DNA of 64,000 nucleotides from Streptomyces sp. F001 (GTDB lineage Bacteria; Actinomycetota; Actinomycetes; Streptomycetales; Streptomycetaceae): assembly GCF_004187715.1 (NCBI RefSeq), contig NZ_QZWF01000014.1:62001-126000 (forward strand). The letters run 5' to 3'. The notes below the pieces were generated by a model. It saw nothing but the letters and a program-made list of their open reading frames with translations, searched no databases and was not told the origin of the DNA. Position numbers and translations under genes: made by a program. Shown piece by piece: positions 50,186 through 59,464 of this stretch (positions are counted from its first letter, which is position 1; each line of letters starts with the position of its first letter).

Positions 50186-52438
50186 CTACGCCTTCACGGC
50201 CTCCACCCGCACCGCGCACGCCTTGAACTCCGGCATCCGCGAGGTCGGGTCCAGCGCAGGGTTGGTGAGGGTGTTGGCACGGCCCTCGCCCGGCCAGTGG
50301 AACGGCATGAAAACGGTGTCCGGCCGGATGGACGCGGTGATCCGGGCCGGCGCCACCGCCCGGCCCCGCCGGGACACGACCGCCACCGGGTCGCCCTCGG
50401 CCGCGCCCAGCCGCTCCGCCAGCCGCGGATGCAGCTCCACGAACGGGCCGGGCGCGGCGGCGTTCAGCTCGTCGACCCGCCGGGTCTGGGCGCCGGACTG
50501 GTACTGCGCCACGACCCGCCCGGTCGTCAGCAGCACGGGGTACTCGGCGTCGGGTTCCTCGGCGACCGCCCGGTGCGAGACCGGCGCGAACCGGGCCCGC
50601 CCGTCCTCCGTGGCGAACCGGTCGAGGAAGAGGCGCGGGGTGCCGGGGTGGACCTCAGCGCCGGTGCCGTCCTGTGCGGCCGGATCGTCGGACAGCACGT
50701 CCAGCGCCGCGTCCTCGCCGTCGTCCGGAGCCACAGCGAGCGCCGCGTCCTCGCCGTCGCCCGGCGCCACCGCGGGCGTGCCGTCCCCGCCGGAGACCGG
50801 CGCCGCGCCCGCGCGGTCCTCCGCCCCGTCGGGAACCGCCGGACACGGCCAGAACACCCCGTTCTCCTCCGCCAGCCTGCGATAGGTGATCCCGGAGTAG
50901 TCCGCGGGCCCGCCCGCGCTGGCCCGGCGCAGCTCCTCGAAGACCTCCTCGGGGTCGGTCGGGAAGCCCTTCTCCACCCCGAGCCGGGCGGCCAGTTCGT
51001 GCATGACCTCCAGGTCGCTGCGGATGCCCTCCGGCGGGGTGATCGCCCGGCGCCGCAGCAGCACCCGGCCCTCGAGGTTGGTCGTCGTGCCGGTCTCCTC
51101 CGCCCACTGCGTCACCGGCAGGACGACATCCGCGAGGGCGGCCGTCTCCGACAGCACGACATCGCACACGGCAAGGAAGTCAAGGGACTTGATCCGCTCC
51201 TCCACGTGGGCGGCGCGCGGCGCCGACACCACCGGGTTGGAACCCATCAGCAGCAGCGCCCTGATGTCCGTACCCAGCGCGTCCAGCAACTCGTACGCGC
51301 TGCGCCCCGGCCCCGGAAGCGAGTCCGGGTCGACGCCCCACACCTCGGCCACGTGCCGCCGGGCCGCCGGGTCGGTCAGCTTGCGGTAGCCGGGCAGCTG
51401 GTCGGCCTTCTGGCCGTGCTCACGCCCGCCCTGCCCGTTGCCCTGCCCGGTCAGACAGCCGTAGCCCGACAGGGGCCGGCCCGCGCGGCCGGTCGCCAGG
51501 CACAGGTTGATCCACGCGCCCACCGTGTCCGTGCCCTTGGACTGCTGCTCCGGCCCACGCGCGGTGAGCACCATCGCGTTCTCCGGCGTGCAGAACAGCC
51601 GTACGGCTTCCCGCAGTTCGGGAACGGACACGCCGGTGATCCGCTCCACCTGCTCCGGCCAGTGCGCCATCGCGGCGGCCCGCGCTTCCTCCCAGCCGGT
51701 CGTGCGCTCCCGGATGTACTCCTCGTCCGTGCGGCCCTCGGCGACGATCAAGTGCAGCAGCCCCAGCGCCAGTGCGAGATCCGTGCCCGGCCGCGGCGCG
51801 AGGTGCAGGTCGGCCTGCTCGGCGGTCCTCGTCCGGCGCGGGTCGACGACGATCAGCGTGCCGCCGTTCTCCTTCAGCTCGGTGAAGTAGCGCAGCGCGG
51901 GCGGCATGGTCTCCGCGGGGTTGGACCCGACGAGGATCACGCATCCCGTCTTCGGGATGTCCTCCAGCGGGAACGGCAGCCCGCGGTCCAGCCCGAACGC
52001 CTTCATGCCGGCCGCGGCGGCCGACGACATGCAAAAGCGCCCGTTGTAGTCGATCTGCGAGGTGCCGAGCACGATCCGCGCGAACTTGCCGAGCGTGTAC
52101 GCCTTCTCGTTCGTCAGCCCGCCCCCGCCGAACACGCCGAGCGCGTCCGGCCCGTGCGCGGAACGGATCGAGGACAGCCCGTCGGCGATCCGGTCCAGCG
52201 CCTGAGCCCAGGTCGCAGGCACCAGGGAGCCCCCCTCGCGCACCAGCGGCGAAGTGAGGCGGACGCTCGATGACAGCACCGCCGGCGCCGTACGGCCCTT
52301 GCCGCACAGCGCGCCCCGGTTCACCGGGAAGTCGGCGCGCTCCGACACCTCGACGCCCCCGTCCGGCGAGGGCGTCAGGTTCATCCCGCACTGCAGGGCG
52401 CAGTACGGGCAGTGGGTGGGCGTCGAGGTGCTGTTCAT
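50186..52438 (-). CDS. nasA: Assimilatory nitrate reductase catalytic subunit NasA
   Basis: 750-residue cytosolic molybdo-bis-MGD enzyme reducing nitrate to nitrite. [4Fe-4S] cysteines: HCPYCALQCGM and GALCGKG at the N-terminus. Molybdopterin segments: QIDYNGRFCMSSAAAAGMKA, LVGSNPAETMPPALRYF, GYGCLTGQGNGQGGREHGQK and LLLMGSNPVVSAPRAAH. The C-terminal dinucleotide-binding domain ends ITASIRPDTVFMPFHWPGEG. A two-unit acidic repeat sits in a linker near residue 560. It feeds NirBD. Confidence 0.95.
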   Translation of the reverse strand: MNSTSTPTHCPYCALQCGMNLTPSPDGGVEVSERADFPVNRGALCGKGRTAPAVLSSSVRLTSPLVREGGSLVPATWAQALDRIADGLSSIRSAHGPDALGVFGGGGLTNEKAYTLGKFARIVLGTSQIDYNGRFCMSSAAAAGMKAFGLDRGLPFPLEDIPKTGCVILVGSNPAETMPPALRYFTELKENGGTLIVVDPRRTRTAEQADLHLAPRPGTDLALALGLLHLIVAEGRTDEEYIRERTTGWEEARAAAMAHWPEQVERITGVSVPELREAVRLFCTPENAMVLTARGPEQQSKGTDTVGAWINLCLATGRAGRPLSGYGCLTGQGNGQGGREHGQKADQLPGYRKLTDPAARRHVAEVWGVDPDSLPGPGRSAYELLDALGTDIRALLLMGSNPVVSAPRAAHVEERIKSLDFLAVCDVVLSETAALADVVLPVTQWAEETGTTTNLEGRVLLRRRAITPPEGIRSDLEVMHELAARLGVEKGFPTDPEEVFEELRRASAGGPADYSGITYRRLAEENGVFWPCPAVPDGAEDRAGAAPVSGGDGTPAVAPGDGEDAALAVAPDDGEDAALDVLSDDPAAQDGTGAEVHPGTPRLFLDRFATEDGRARFAPVSHRAVAEEPDAEYPVLLTTGRVVAQYQSGAQTRRVDELNAAAPGPFVELHPRLAERLGAAEGDPVAVVSRRGRAVAPARITASIRPDTVFMPFHWPGEGRANTLTNPALDPTSRMPEFKACAVRVEAVKA
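50703..50770 (-). repeat. 36-bp duplicated unit inside nasA
   Basis: Two nearly identical 32-bp blocks start at 50703 and 50739. They encode APDDGEDAALDV and APGDGEDAALAV in a linker before the C-terminal domain. A loop expansion. Confidence 0.75.
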
Positions 52439-52461
52439 GCCGTTCAGCGTGGATCGGCCGT

Positions 52462-52489
52462 GTTACGTGCCGTGACGGCCCTTTGTTAC
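52462..52489 (-). promoter_or_regulatory. Possible GlnR half-sites upstream of nasA
   Basis: GTTAC (52462), GTGAC (52472) and GTTAC (52485), reading GTNAC-type on either strand, lie 24-51 bases upstream of nasA. Spacing is 10 and 13 rather than 11, so the match to the GlnR pattern is weak. Confidence 0.3.
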
Positions 52490-52541
52490 ACGGCCGCGAA
52501 GCTGACCTCCCCGCCGCCGGGCAGGCGCCGTGAGGGGCAGG

Positions 52542-53219
52542 TCACCGAGCCTTTGCGAGCGCCCGCTCCACCCCCGGTTCGGCCGGCCCGAGGAACCGGG
52601 GATCCGGCCGGAACACGGCGTCCAGGGCCGCCTTGCCCGCCGCGACGATCTCCCGCACGCCTCCGTAGTACCAGGTCCCGTCGTGCCGCTCGTCCACCCC
52701 GACGCCGTACGACGTCACCCCCGCGGCCTCGCACAGCGCGACCGCCCGCCGGATGTGGAAGCCCTGGCTGATCAGCACGGCCTCCTCGACGCCGAAGATC
52801 TTCCTGGCGCGCACACAGGAGTCCCAGGTGTCGAAGCCCGCGTAGTCGCTGACGATCCGGGCGTCCGGGACGCCGTGCCGGGTCAGATACGAACGCATGG
52901 CGTCCGGCTCGTCGTAGTCCTCGCGGCTGTTGTCGCCGGTCACCAGAACGACCTCGATCCGGCCCGCACGGTACAGCTCGGCCGCCGCGTCCAGGCGGTG
53001 GGCGAGGTACGGGGACGGCTCGCCGTTCCACAGGCCCGCACCGAAGACCACGGCCACGTCGGTGCGGGGCGCCTCGGCCGTGCTGCGCAGCCGGTCGCCG
53101 GTCGCGATGTGCATCCAGGCCGACGGCAGCAGCGCGAGCACGCACAGGACCATCAGCGCCTGCACCAGCCGGCGCTGCCCGGTGCGGGTGCGCGGCAGAC
53201 GCGGTCGGCGGATGCGCAT
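52542..53219 (-). CDS. DUF218 (SanA/YdcF-like) membrane protein
   Basis: 225 residues. Basic head and one TM (LVQALMVLCVLALLPSAWMH), then the DUF218 Rossmann-like domain: TDVAVVFGAGLWNGEPSPYL, IEVVLVTGDNSREDYDEPDA, YAGFDTWDSCVRARKIFGVE and AVLISQGFHIRRAVALCEAA. Family members such as SanA are linked to envelope integrity and vancomycin tolerance. Divergent from the chelatase, 201-bp gap. Confidence 0.9.
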   Translation of the reverse strand: MRIRRPRLPRTRTGQRRLVQALMVLCVLALLPSAWMHIATGDRLRSTAEAPRTDVAVVFGAGLWNGEPSPYLAHRLDAAAELYRAGRIEVVLVTGDNSREDYDEPDAMRSYLTRHGVPDARIVSDYAGFDTWDSCVRARKIFGVEEAVLISQGFHIRRAVALCEAAGVTSYGVGVDERHDGTWYYGGVREIVAAGKAALDAVFRPDPRFLGPAEPGVERALAKAR

Positions 53220-53420
53220 GTCGGGACGCCCTCTCGGTCGGCTGCGACAGGAAAAGACGCCGCCGCGGGTGCTCGGGTTGCGTGACCAGTCTCACGCCAA
53301 CCCGATGAAACCGCAGGCCGGGCCGCCTCACACGGCTGGGGGACCCTACGGTGAACCCGTGGAAAAAACCCGTGACGCTCACGCAACGGCACGGCAACGT
53401 CGTAGCGCCACGATCGGTTC

Positions 53421-54320
53421 ATGACGGCGTCGCTTCCGCTTCACGACGAGTCCGACCACCGCCCCGGCAGCCCGCTGTCCGGTGGCGTCCACCTCGACAG
53501 TACGGCGCAGATCATGAACCGGATCACCACCCGGCTCGCCAGCCGGCTCAGCCTCGTCTCGCGCGACGGCACGCCCCGCCCCGCGCTGCCCGCGCTCGTC
53601 CTCGTGGCGCACGGCAGCCGCGACCCGCGCACCCTCGCCACGGTGCACACGCTCATCGAACGCGTCCGCGAACTGCGCCCCGGCCTGCCCGTCCACCTCG
53701 GCCACATCGAGCTGAACGAGCCCCTGCTGCCGGACACGCTGGCCGCCCTCGGCGACAGCGAGGCGATCCTCGTCCCCCTCCTCCTCAGCCGCGGCTACCA
53801 CATCAAACAGGACATCCCCGACATGGCCGCCGCGGCCCGCGCCCGCACACAGGTGGCCGCCCCGCTGGGCCCGCACCCCCTCCTGGTGGAGACCCTGTAC
53901 ACACGCCTGGTCGAGGCGGGCTGGCCCACGACCATGACCGAGGCGGAACGCAGGGAGAGCGCCGTCGTCCTGGCCGCCGCGGGCTCCCGCGACCCCGACG
54001 CGGCCCTCGACACCGGCCACACGGCCCGCCTCCTCGCCGACCGCCTGGGAGTCCCGGTCCTCCCGGCCTACGCCTCGGCCGCCACCCCGACGGTCCCGGA
54101 GGCCGTACGCACCCTCACGTCCCGTGGCCGCACCCGCATGGCCCTGGCGTCCTACTTCACGGCCCCGGGCCGCTTCGCCCAGGAGTGCGCCGACGCAGTC
54201 CCGGGAATCACCGCGGCCCCCCTGGGCGCCCACCCACTGATGGCCCACCTGATCCTGCACCGCTACGACCAGACGCTGGCAACAACGCCAGAGAGGGAGC
54301 ACGTCCTGGCGTCGGCTTGA
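53421..54320 (+). CDS. Sirohydrochlorin chelatase-like (CbiX family) protein
   Basis: 299 residues with two CbiX-like halves. Metal-binding histidines: VLVAHGSRDPRTLATVHTLI (about residue 64) and LLSRGYHIKQDIPDMAAAAR (near 134). The second half lacks the His at its equivalent (VLAAAGSRDPDAAL), so only one half is catalytic. It inserts Fe2+ (or Co2+) into sirohydrochlorin, giving siroheme for NirB. Its place near nasA fits. About 50 N-terminal residues are extra and polar; ATG 53421 could be longer than the true start, e.g. at MNRITTRLASRLS. Confidence 0.9.
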   Translation: MTASLPLHDESDHRPGSPLSGGVHLDSTAQIMNRITTRLASRLSLVSRDGTPRPALPALVLVAHGSRDPRTLATVHTLIERVRELRPGLPVHLGHIELNEPLLPDTLAALGDSEAILVPLLLSRGYHIKQDIPDMAAAARARTQVAAPLGPHPLLVETLYTRLVEAGWPTTMTEAERRESAVVLAAAGSRDPDAALDTGHTARLLADRLGVPVLPAYASAATPTVPEAVRTLTSRGRTRMALASYFTAPGRFAQECADAVPGITAAPLGAHPLMAHLILHRYDQTLATTPEREHVLASA

Positions 54321-54334
54321 ATCGCCGACAGGGA

Positions 54335-54400
54335 AACGCCCCCAGGGGCGCGGGGAACTGCGCGAGAAACCACAACGAGCCGGCACCCGCAAGACGACGA
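54335..54400. repeat. Dispersed Streptomyces intergenic repeat
   Basis: The segment containing CCCCAGGGGCGCGGGGAACT then GCGCGAGAAACCACAACGAG is a sequence I recognise as recurring between genes in many Streptomyces genomes. CCCCAGGGG is a local dyad. It lies between the chelatase and dgt genes. Function unknown. Confidence 0.6.
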
Positions 54401-54453
54401 ATCCCGGCAGACGAGCAGGCGCACACACCCCCTCCTCCACTTACTGTCGAGAC

Positions 54454-55752
54454 ATGGCAGGCGCACCCCAGCAACACGAGAACCACATCCCACCCCCCGG
54501 CTACGACCCGACGTCAGTCGAACGCTGGGCCCCCGAAAAAGACAAACGCCCCGGCCGCACCGCCTTCCAACGCGACCGCGCCCGCATCCTCCACTCCGCC
54601 GCGCTCAGAAGGCTCGCCGGCAAGACCCAGGTCGTCACGCCAGGCGAGCACAGCGCCTCGGCCTGGGACCCCAGCCCCCGCACCCGCCTCACCCACTCCC
54701 TCGAATGCGCCCAGGTCGGCCGCGAACTCGGCGCCGCCCTCGGCTGCGACCCCGACCTGGTGGAGGCCGCCTGTCTCTCCCACGACCTCGGCCATCCCCC
54801 GTTCGGCCACAACGGCGAAGAGGCACTCAACGAATTCGCCCACGACTGCGGCGGCTTCGAGGGCAACGCCCAGTCCCTGAGGCTCCTCACCCGCATCGAA
54901 CCCAAACGGTTCACCCCGGAGGGCTCCGTCGGCCTCAACCTCACCCGCGCCGCCCTGGACGCCGCCACCAAGTACCCCTGGCCGCGCGGCGCCCACCCCA
55001 CCGACCCGGCGTCCCGGAAGTTCGGTGTGTACGAGGACGACCGGCCGGTGTTCGACTGGGCCCGCAAGGAGGCCCCCGGCACCCGCATCTGCTTCGAGGC
55101 CCAGGTCATGGACTGGTCGGACGATGTGGCGTACTCGGTGCACGACGTCGAGGACGGCCTGCACGCCGGCCATCTCGACCCCAACTTCCTGCACGCCGAG
55201 CCGGAACGGCAGGCGGTGTTCGAGGTCGCCATCGGCCGGTACGTCCCCGCCGACACCGACCCCGCCGAACTGGCCGCGGCCCTCGACCGGCTCCTGGACG
55301 AGGAGTGGTGGCCGCACGGCTACGACGGTTCGGCCGTCGCCCAGGCCCGTCTGAAGGACGCCACCAGCCAGCTGATCGGTCGCTTCTGCCTGGCCGCCGA
55401 GGCTGCCACCCGCGCGGCGTACGGCGGCGGCCGGCTCACCCGGTACACCGCCGAACTGGTCGTCCCGCGCGAGATCCGCATGGAATGCGCCGTGCTGAAG
55501 GCCGTCGCCGACCGGTACGTCATGCAGCGCGCCGAGCAGACCCGGCTCCGCGCCGACCAGCGGGTCGTCGTCGCCGAACTGGCCGAGGCGCTCACCGCCC
55601 GCGCCCCCGACGGACTGGACCCCCAGTTCCGCGCCCTGTTCGACCAGGCCCCCGACGACCGCGCCCGCAAGCGGGTGATCGTCGACCAGATCGCCTCCCT
55701 GACGGACGCCTCGGCCCGGTCGCTTCACGTAAGGCTGACAGGCCACCTGTGA
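54454..55752 (+). CDS. dgt: Deoxyguanosinetriphosphate triphosphohydrolase-like protein
   Basis: 432 residues, HD-domain dNTPase. Metal and catalytic residues: RTRLTHSLECAQVGRELG (H), ACLSHDLGHPPFGHNGEEAL (HD and His), and DVAYSVHDVEDGL (D). FQRDRARILHSAALRRLAGK opens the fold. It hydrolyses dNTPs to deoxynucleosides and triphosphate. Its usual neighbour in actinobacteria is dnaG, here 1.5 kb downstream. Confidence 0.94.
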   Translation: MAGAPQQHENHIPPPGYDPTSVERWAPEKDKRPGRTAFQRDRARILHSAALRRLAGKTQVVTPGEHSASAWDPSPRTRLTHSLECAQVGRELGAALGCDPDLVEAACLSHDLGHPPFGHNGEEALNEFAHDCGGFEGNAQSLRLLTRIEPKRFTPEGSVGLNLTRAALDAATKYPWPRGAHPTDPASRKFGVYEDDRPVFDWARKEAPGTRICFEAQVMDWSDDVAYSVHDVEDGLHAGHLDPNFLHAEPERQAVFEVAIGRYVPADTDPAELAAALDRLLDEEWWPHGYDGSAVAQARLKDATSQLIGRFCLAAEAATRAAYGGGRLTRYTAELVVPREIRMECAVLKAVADRYVMQRAEQTRLRADQRVVVAELAEALTARAPDGLDPQFRALFDQAPDDRARKRVIVDQIASLTDASARSLHVRLTGHL

Positions 55753-55886
55753 GACTGATGTGACAGGGGGGACCGGGAGGGACCCGAAGGTGACCCTCCG
55801 TGGCCTGATCGGGTCACCCCCTCTTCCCGCGCCTGGCTCCGTGCGGGACGCTCGCATGTGGCGGCACGTTTAAGAGGAGGCATCAA

Positions 55887-57152
55887 GTGGTCGACGCGGA
55901 TCAGACATTCGTCATCGTCGGCGGGGGACTCGCCGGCGCGAAGGCGGCCGAGACACTCCGCGCGGAGGGCTTCAGCGGCCGCGTGATACTGATCTGCGAC
56001 GAGCGCGACCACCCGTACGAACGTCCGCCGCTGTCCAAGGGCTATCTCCTCGGCAAGGAGGAGCGCGACAGCGTCTTCGTACACGAACCGGCCTGGTACG
56101 CGCGCAACGACATCGAGCTGCACCTCGGCCAGACCGTCGACGCCGTCGACCGTACGGCGAAGACGGTCCGCTTCGGCGAGGACGGCACCGTCGTCCGCTA
56201 CGACAAACTGCTGCTGGCCACCGGAGCCGAGCCGCGCCGCCTGGACATCCCCGGCACCGACCTCGCCGGCGTCCACCACCTGCGCCGCCTCGCCCACGCC
56301 GAGCGGCTCAAGGGCGTCCTCGCCGCCCTCGGCCGGGACAACGGCCACATCGTGATCGCCGGTGCCGGCTGGATCGGCCTGGAGGTCGCGGCGGCGGCCC
56401 GCGAGTACGGCGCCGAGGTCACCGTCGTCGAACAGGAGCAGACCCCGCTGCACGGTGCCCTCGGCCCCGAGCTGGGCGGCCTCTTCGCCGAGCTGCACCG
56501 CGAACACGGCGTCCGCTTCCGGTTCGGCGTCCGGCTGACGGAGATCGTCGGCCAGGACGGCATGGTGCTGGCGGCCCGTACGGACGACGGGGACGAGCAC
56601 CCGGCCCACGACGTCCTCGCCGCGATCGGCGCGGCCCCGCGGGTCGCGCTCGCGGAGGCGGCGGGGCTGGAACTCGCCGACCGTGCACAGGGCGGGGGCA
56701 TCGCGGTCGACGAGCGCCTGCGCACCTCCGACCCCGACATCTACGCCGCCGGTGACGCCGCCGCCTTCCCGCACGCCCTCTTCGGCCGCCGGCTGCGTGT
56801 GGAGCACTGGGCCAACGCCCTCAACGGCGGGCCGGCGGCGGCGCGGGCGATGCTCGGCCAGGACGTCACGTACGACCGCGTGCCCTATGTCTTCTCCGAC
56901 CAGTACGACATGGGCATGGAGTACTCGGGCTGGGCGCCCCCGGGCTCGTACGACCAGGTGGTGATCCGGGGAGACGCCGGGAAGCGTGAGTTCATCGCGT
57001 TCTGGGTGAAGGAGGGGCGTGTGCTGGCCGGGATGAACATGAACGTGTGGGACGTCACAGACCCGATCCAGCAGCTGATCCGCTCCAGGGCCCAGGTGGA
57101 CACGGAGGCGCTGGCAGACCCGCACGTGGCGCTGGACAGCCTCATCCCGTAG
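55887..57152 (+). CDS. FAD-dependent ferredoxin reductase-like oxidoreductase
   Basis: 421 residues. FAD motif TFVIVGGGLAGAKAAETLRA, YERPPLSKGYLLGKEERDSV, LLATGAEPRRLDIPG, NAD motif IVIAGAGWIGLEVAAAAREY, and DIYAAGDAAAFPHALFGRRL. C-terminal domain of the putidaredoxin-reductase / rhodocoxin-reductase type (SDQYDMGMEYSGWAPPGSYD). It passes electrons from NAD(P)H to a ferredoxin. GTG 55887 follows AGAGGAGG. No ferredoxin gene adjoins it. Confidence 0.93.
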   Translation: MVDADQTFVIVGGGLAGAKAAETLRAEGFSGRVILICDERDHPYERPPLSKGYLLGKEERDSVFVHEPAWYARNDIELHLGQTVDAVDRTAKTVRFGEDGTVVRYDKLLLATGAEPRRLDIPGTDLAGVHHLRRLAHAERLKGVLAALGRDNGHIVIAGAGWIGLEVAAAAREYGAEVTVVEQEQTPLHGALGPELGGLFAELHREHGVRFRFGVRLTEIVGQDGMVLAARTDDGDEHPAHDVLAAIGAAPRVALAEAAGLELADRAQGGGIAVDERLRTSDPDIYAAGDAAAFPHALFGRRLRVEHWANALNGGPAAARAMLGQDVTYDRVPYVFSDQYDMGMEYSGWAPPGSYDQVVIRGDAGKREFIAFWVKEGRVLAGMNMNVWDVTDPIQQLIRSRAQVDTEALADPHVALDSLIP

Positions 57153-57235
57153 CCGACAGGAGCCGACGGAAGCTCTCAGGAGCGTCAGGACTGTCAGTCC
57201 ACCACCGTGCTGCAATTCCCGGGGACACCCCCCGG

Positions 57236-57251
57236 ACCCCCGGCCGGGGGT
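57236..57251. terminator. 16-bp G/C palindrome after ferredoxin reductase
   Basis: ACCCCCGGCCGGGGGT, perfect dyad 84 bases after the stop and 49 before dnaG. It may act as a terminator; no loop or U-tract. Confidence 0.45.
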
Positions 57252-57299
57252 TGGTCAGCTCATGCCGGGCTTGTCAGTTCCGCCCCGTAGAATCACCTC

Positions 57300-59198
57300 G
57301 TGGCAGGACGGATCAACGACGAGGACGTGAAGGCGGTACGGGACGCGGTCCCGATCGACGCCGTGGTGTCCGAGTACCTCCAGCTGCGCAACGCGGGCGG
57401 CGGCAACCTCAAGGGGCTGTGCCCGTTCCACGACGAGAAGTCGCCGTCCTTCCAGGTCAGCCCGAGCAAGGGACTCTTCCACTGCTTCGGCTGCCAGGAG
57501 GGCGGCGACACCATCACGTTCGTGATGAAGGTCGACCACCTCTCCTTCTCGGAGGCGGTCGAGCGCCTCGCCGCCCAGGCCGGCATCACCCTGCGCTACG
57601 AGGAGGGCGGCTACAACCCCGCCCACCAGCGCGGCGAACGCATCCGCCTGGTCGAGGCCCACAAGATCGCCGCGGAGTGGTACGCGGAGCAGCTCGCCAC
57701 CAGCCCCGAGGCGGAGACCGGCCGCCTCTTCCTCGCCGACCGCGGCTTCGACCAGGCCGCCGCCGTCCACTTCGGCGTCGGCTACAGCCCTCAGGGCTGG
57801 GACCATCTCACCCGCTATCTGCGCGGCAAGGGCTTCACCGACAAGGAACTGCTCCTCTCCGGCCTGGCCCAGGAGGGCCGCCGCGGCCCCATCGACCGCT
57901 TCCGCGGTCGCCTGATGTGGCCGATCCGCGACATCGGCGGCGAGGTGGTCGGTTTCGGTGCGCGCAAGCTGTACGAGGCGGACAACGGGCCGAAGTACCT
58001 CAACACCCCCGAAACCGCGCTCTACAAGAAGTCCCAGGTCCTCTACGGCATCGACCTCGCGAAGAAGGACATCGCCAAGACGTCCCGCGCGGTCGTGGTG
58101 GAGGGCTACACGGACGTCATGGCCTGCCACCTGGCCGGTGTCACGACCGCCATCGCGACCTGCGGTACGGCCTTCGGCGGCGACCACATCAAGATCCTCC
58201 GTCGGCTGCTGATGGACAACGGATCGGCCCGGGTGATCTTCACCTTCGACGGCGACGCGGCCGGCCAGAAGGCGGCGTTGCGGGCCTTCGAGGACGACCA
58301 GAAGTTCGCCGCCGAGACGTACATCGCGATCGCCCCCGACGGCATGGACCCCTGCGACCTGCGCCTGGCGAAGGGCGACGACGCGGTCGCCGACCTGGCC
58401 GAACCCCGTACCCCGCTCTTCGAGTTCGCCCTCCGCCAGATTGTCGGCCGCTACGACCTCGACACCCCTGCGGGCCGGGCCGCCGCGCTCGACGAGGCGG
58501 CCCCCGTCGTCGCCCGCATCAAGAACAGCGGCGCCCAGCACGAGGTCGCCGTCCAGCTCGCCGGCATGCTCGGCATCCTCGACACACAGTTCGTGGTCAA
58601 ACGCGTGTCCCAGCTGGCGCGTTGGGCGCGCGACCGGGGCGGCAAGGGCCCGGCGCCCAGCGCCCCCCGGCAGTACGAGGCGGCGGCGGGCCGCCCGACG
58701 CCCGCCGGACCGGCCCTGAATCTGCGCAACCCGGTCTACGCCACCGAACGCGAACTCCTCAAACTCGCCCTCCAGCGCCCGGAGTTGGTCTCCCCGGCCT
58801 TCGACGCATACGGCGTCGACGAGTTCACCGCCCCGCCGTACGCCGCCGTACGCCAGGCCGTCCTGGACGCGGGCGGCGCCGAGTACGGCGTCCAGGACCC
58901 GCAGGAGTACCTGGTCCGCGTCCGCGAGGCGGCGCCCGACGACCGGGTCCGCGCCATGGTCACGGAACTCGCGGTCGAGGCGATCATGCGCCGCACGGTC
59001 GACGAGGTGTACGCCGGAGACCAGCTCGTCATGGTCCGCCGCCGCGCCGTCGACCGCCGCATCCAGGACATCCAGTCCGCCCTGACCCGCCTCGGCACGA
59101 ACGGCGACCCGGCCCAACTGGCCGCTGTGCAGAACGAGTTGTGGGTGCTCCAGCAGTACGGCCAGGCGTTGCGGGAGCGGGGCGCCGCCGCCCTCTGA
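57300..59198 (+). CDS. dnaG: DNA primase DnaG
   Basis: 632 residues. Zinc ribbon C41-x2-H44 and C62-x2-C65 (LCPFHDEKSPSF; FHCFGCQEGGD). RNAP basic motif (RRGPIDRFRGRLMWPIRDIG), Toprim: VVVEGYTDVMACHLAGVTTA, TCGTAFGGDHI, and FDGDAAGQKAALRAFED. The C-terminal DnaB-binding helices end at 59198. It makes Okazaki primers. GTG 57300 is the family start (AGRINDEDVKAVRDAV). Confidence 0.96.
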   Translation: MAGRINDEDVKAVRDAVPIDAVVSEYLQLRNAGGGNLKGLCPFHDEKSPSFQVSPSKGLFHCFGCQEGGDTITFVMKVDHLSFSEAVERLAAQAGITLRYEEGGYNPAHQRGERIRLVEAHKIAAEWYAEQLATSPEAETGRLFLADRGFDQAAAVHFGVGYSPQGWDHLTRYLRGKGFTDKELLLSGLAQEGRRGPIDRFRGRLMWPIRDIGGEVVGFGARKLYEADNGPKYLNTPETALYKKSQVLYGIDLAKKDIAKTSRAVVVEGYTDVMACHLAGVTTAIATCGTAFGGDHIKILRRLLMDNGSARVIFTFDGDAAGQKAALRAFEDDQKFAAETYIAIAPDGMDPCDLRLAKGDDAVADLAEPRTPLFEFALRQIVGRYDLDTPAGRAAALDEAAPVVARIKNSGAQHEVAVQLAGMLGILDTQFVVKRVSQLARWARDRGGKGPAPSAPRQYEAAAGRPTPAGPALNLRNPVYATERELLKLALQRPELVSPAFDAYGVDEFTAPPYAAVRQAVLDAGGAEYGVQDPQEYLVRVREAAPDDRVRAMVTELAVEAIMRRTVDEVYAGDQLVMVRRRAVDRRIQDIQSALTRLGTNGDPAQLAAVQNELWVLQQYGQALRERGAAAL

Positions 59199-59464
59199 AG
59201 CCCGCCGCGCGGGTGCTGTCTCCGTCCGGTCACTGCCCGGACGCAAAAAGTCACCGCACGCCCCTCGTGGCGGAGATGTGTCTTACCCCACACTGGGTTC
59301 CGGTGCCTGAGTCCCCGGAGCGCGGCCGATCCGTCCCCCACGGGTCCCTTACCCCCGCGGTTCCCCTCATCGCGTACGGGACGGACAGCGGCGAGGCCGC
59401 CGACTCCGCCCCCCGAGCAGCGCTGCCGCACGCCTCAGCAGCGATCACCCTGGAGGTCGCCCCC

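Noticed and set aside
52462..52489. Claim of a bona fide GlnR box at nasA
   Set aside because: Half-sites are present but spacing is 10 and 13, not 11. Kept only as a low-confidence feature.
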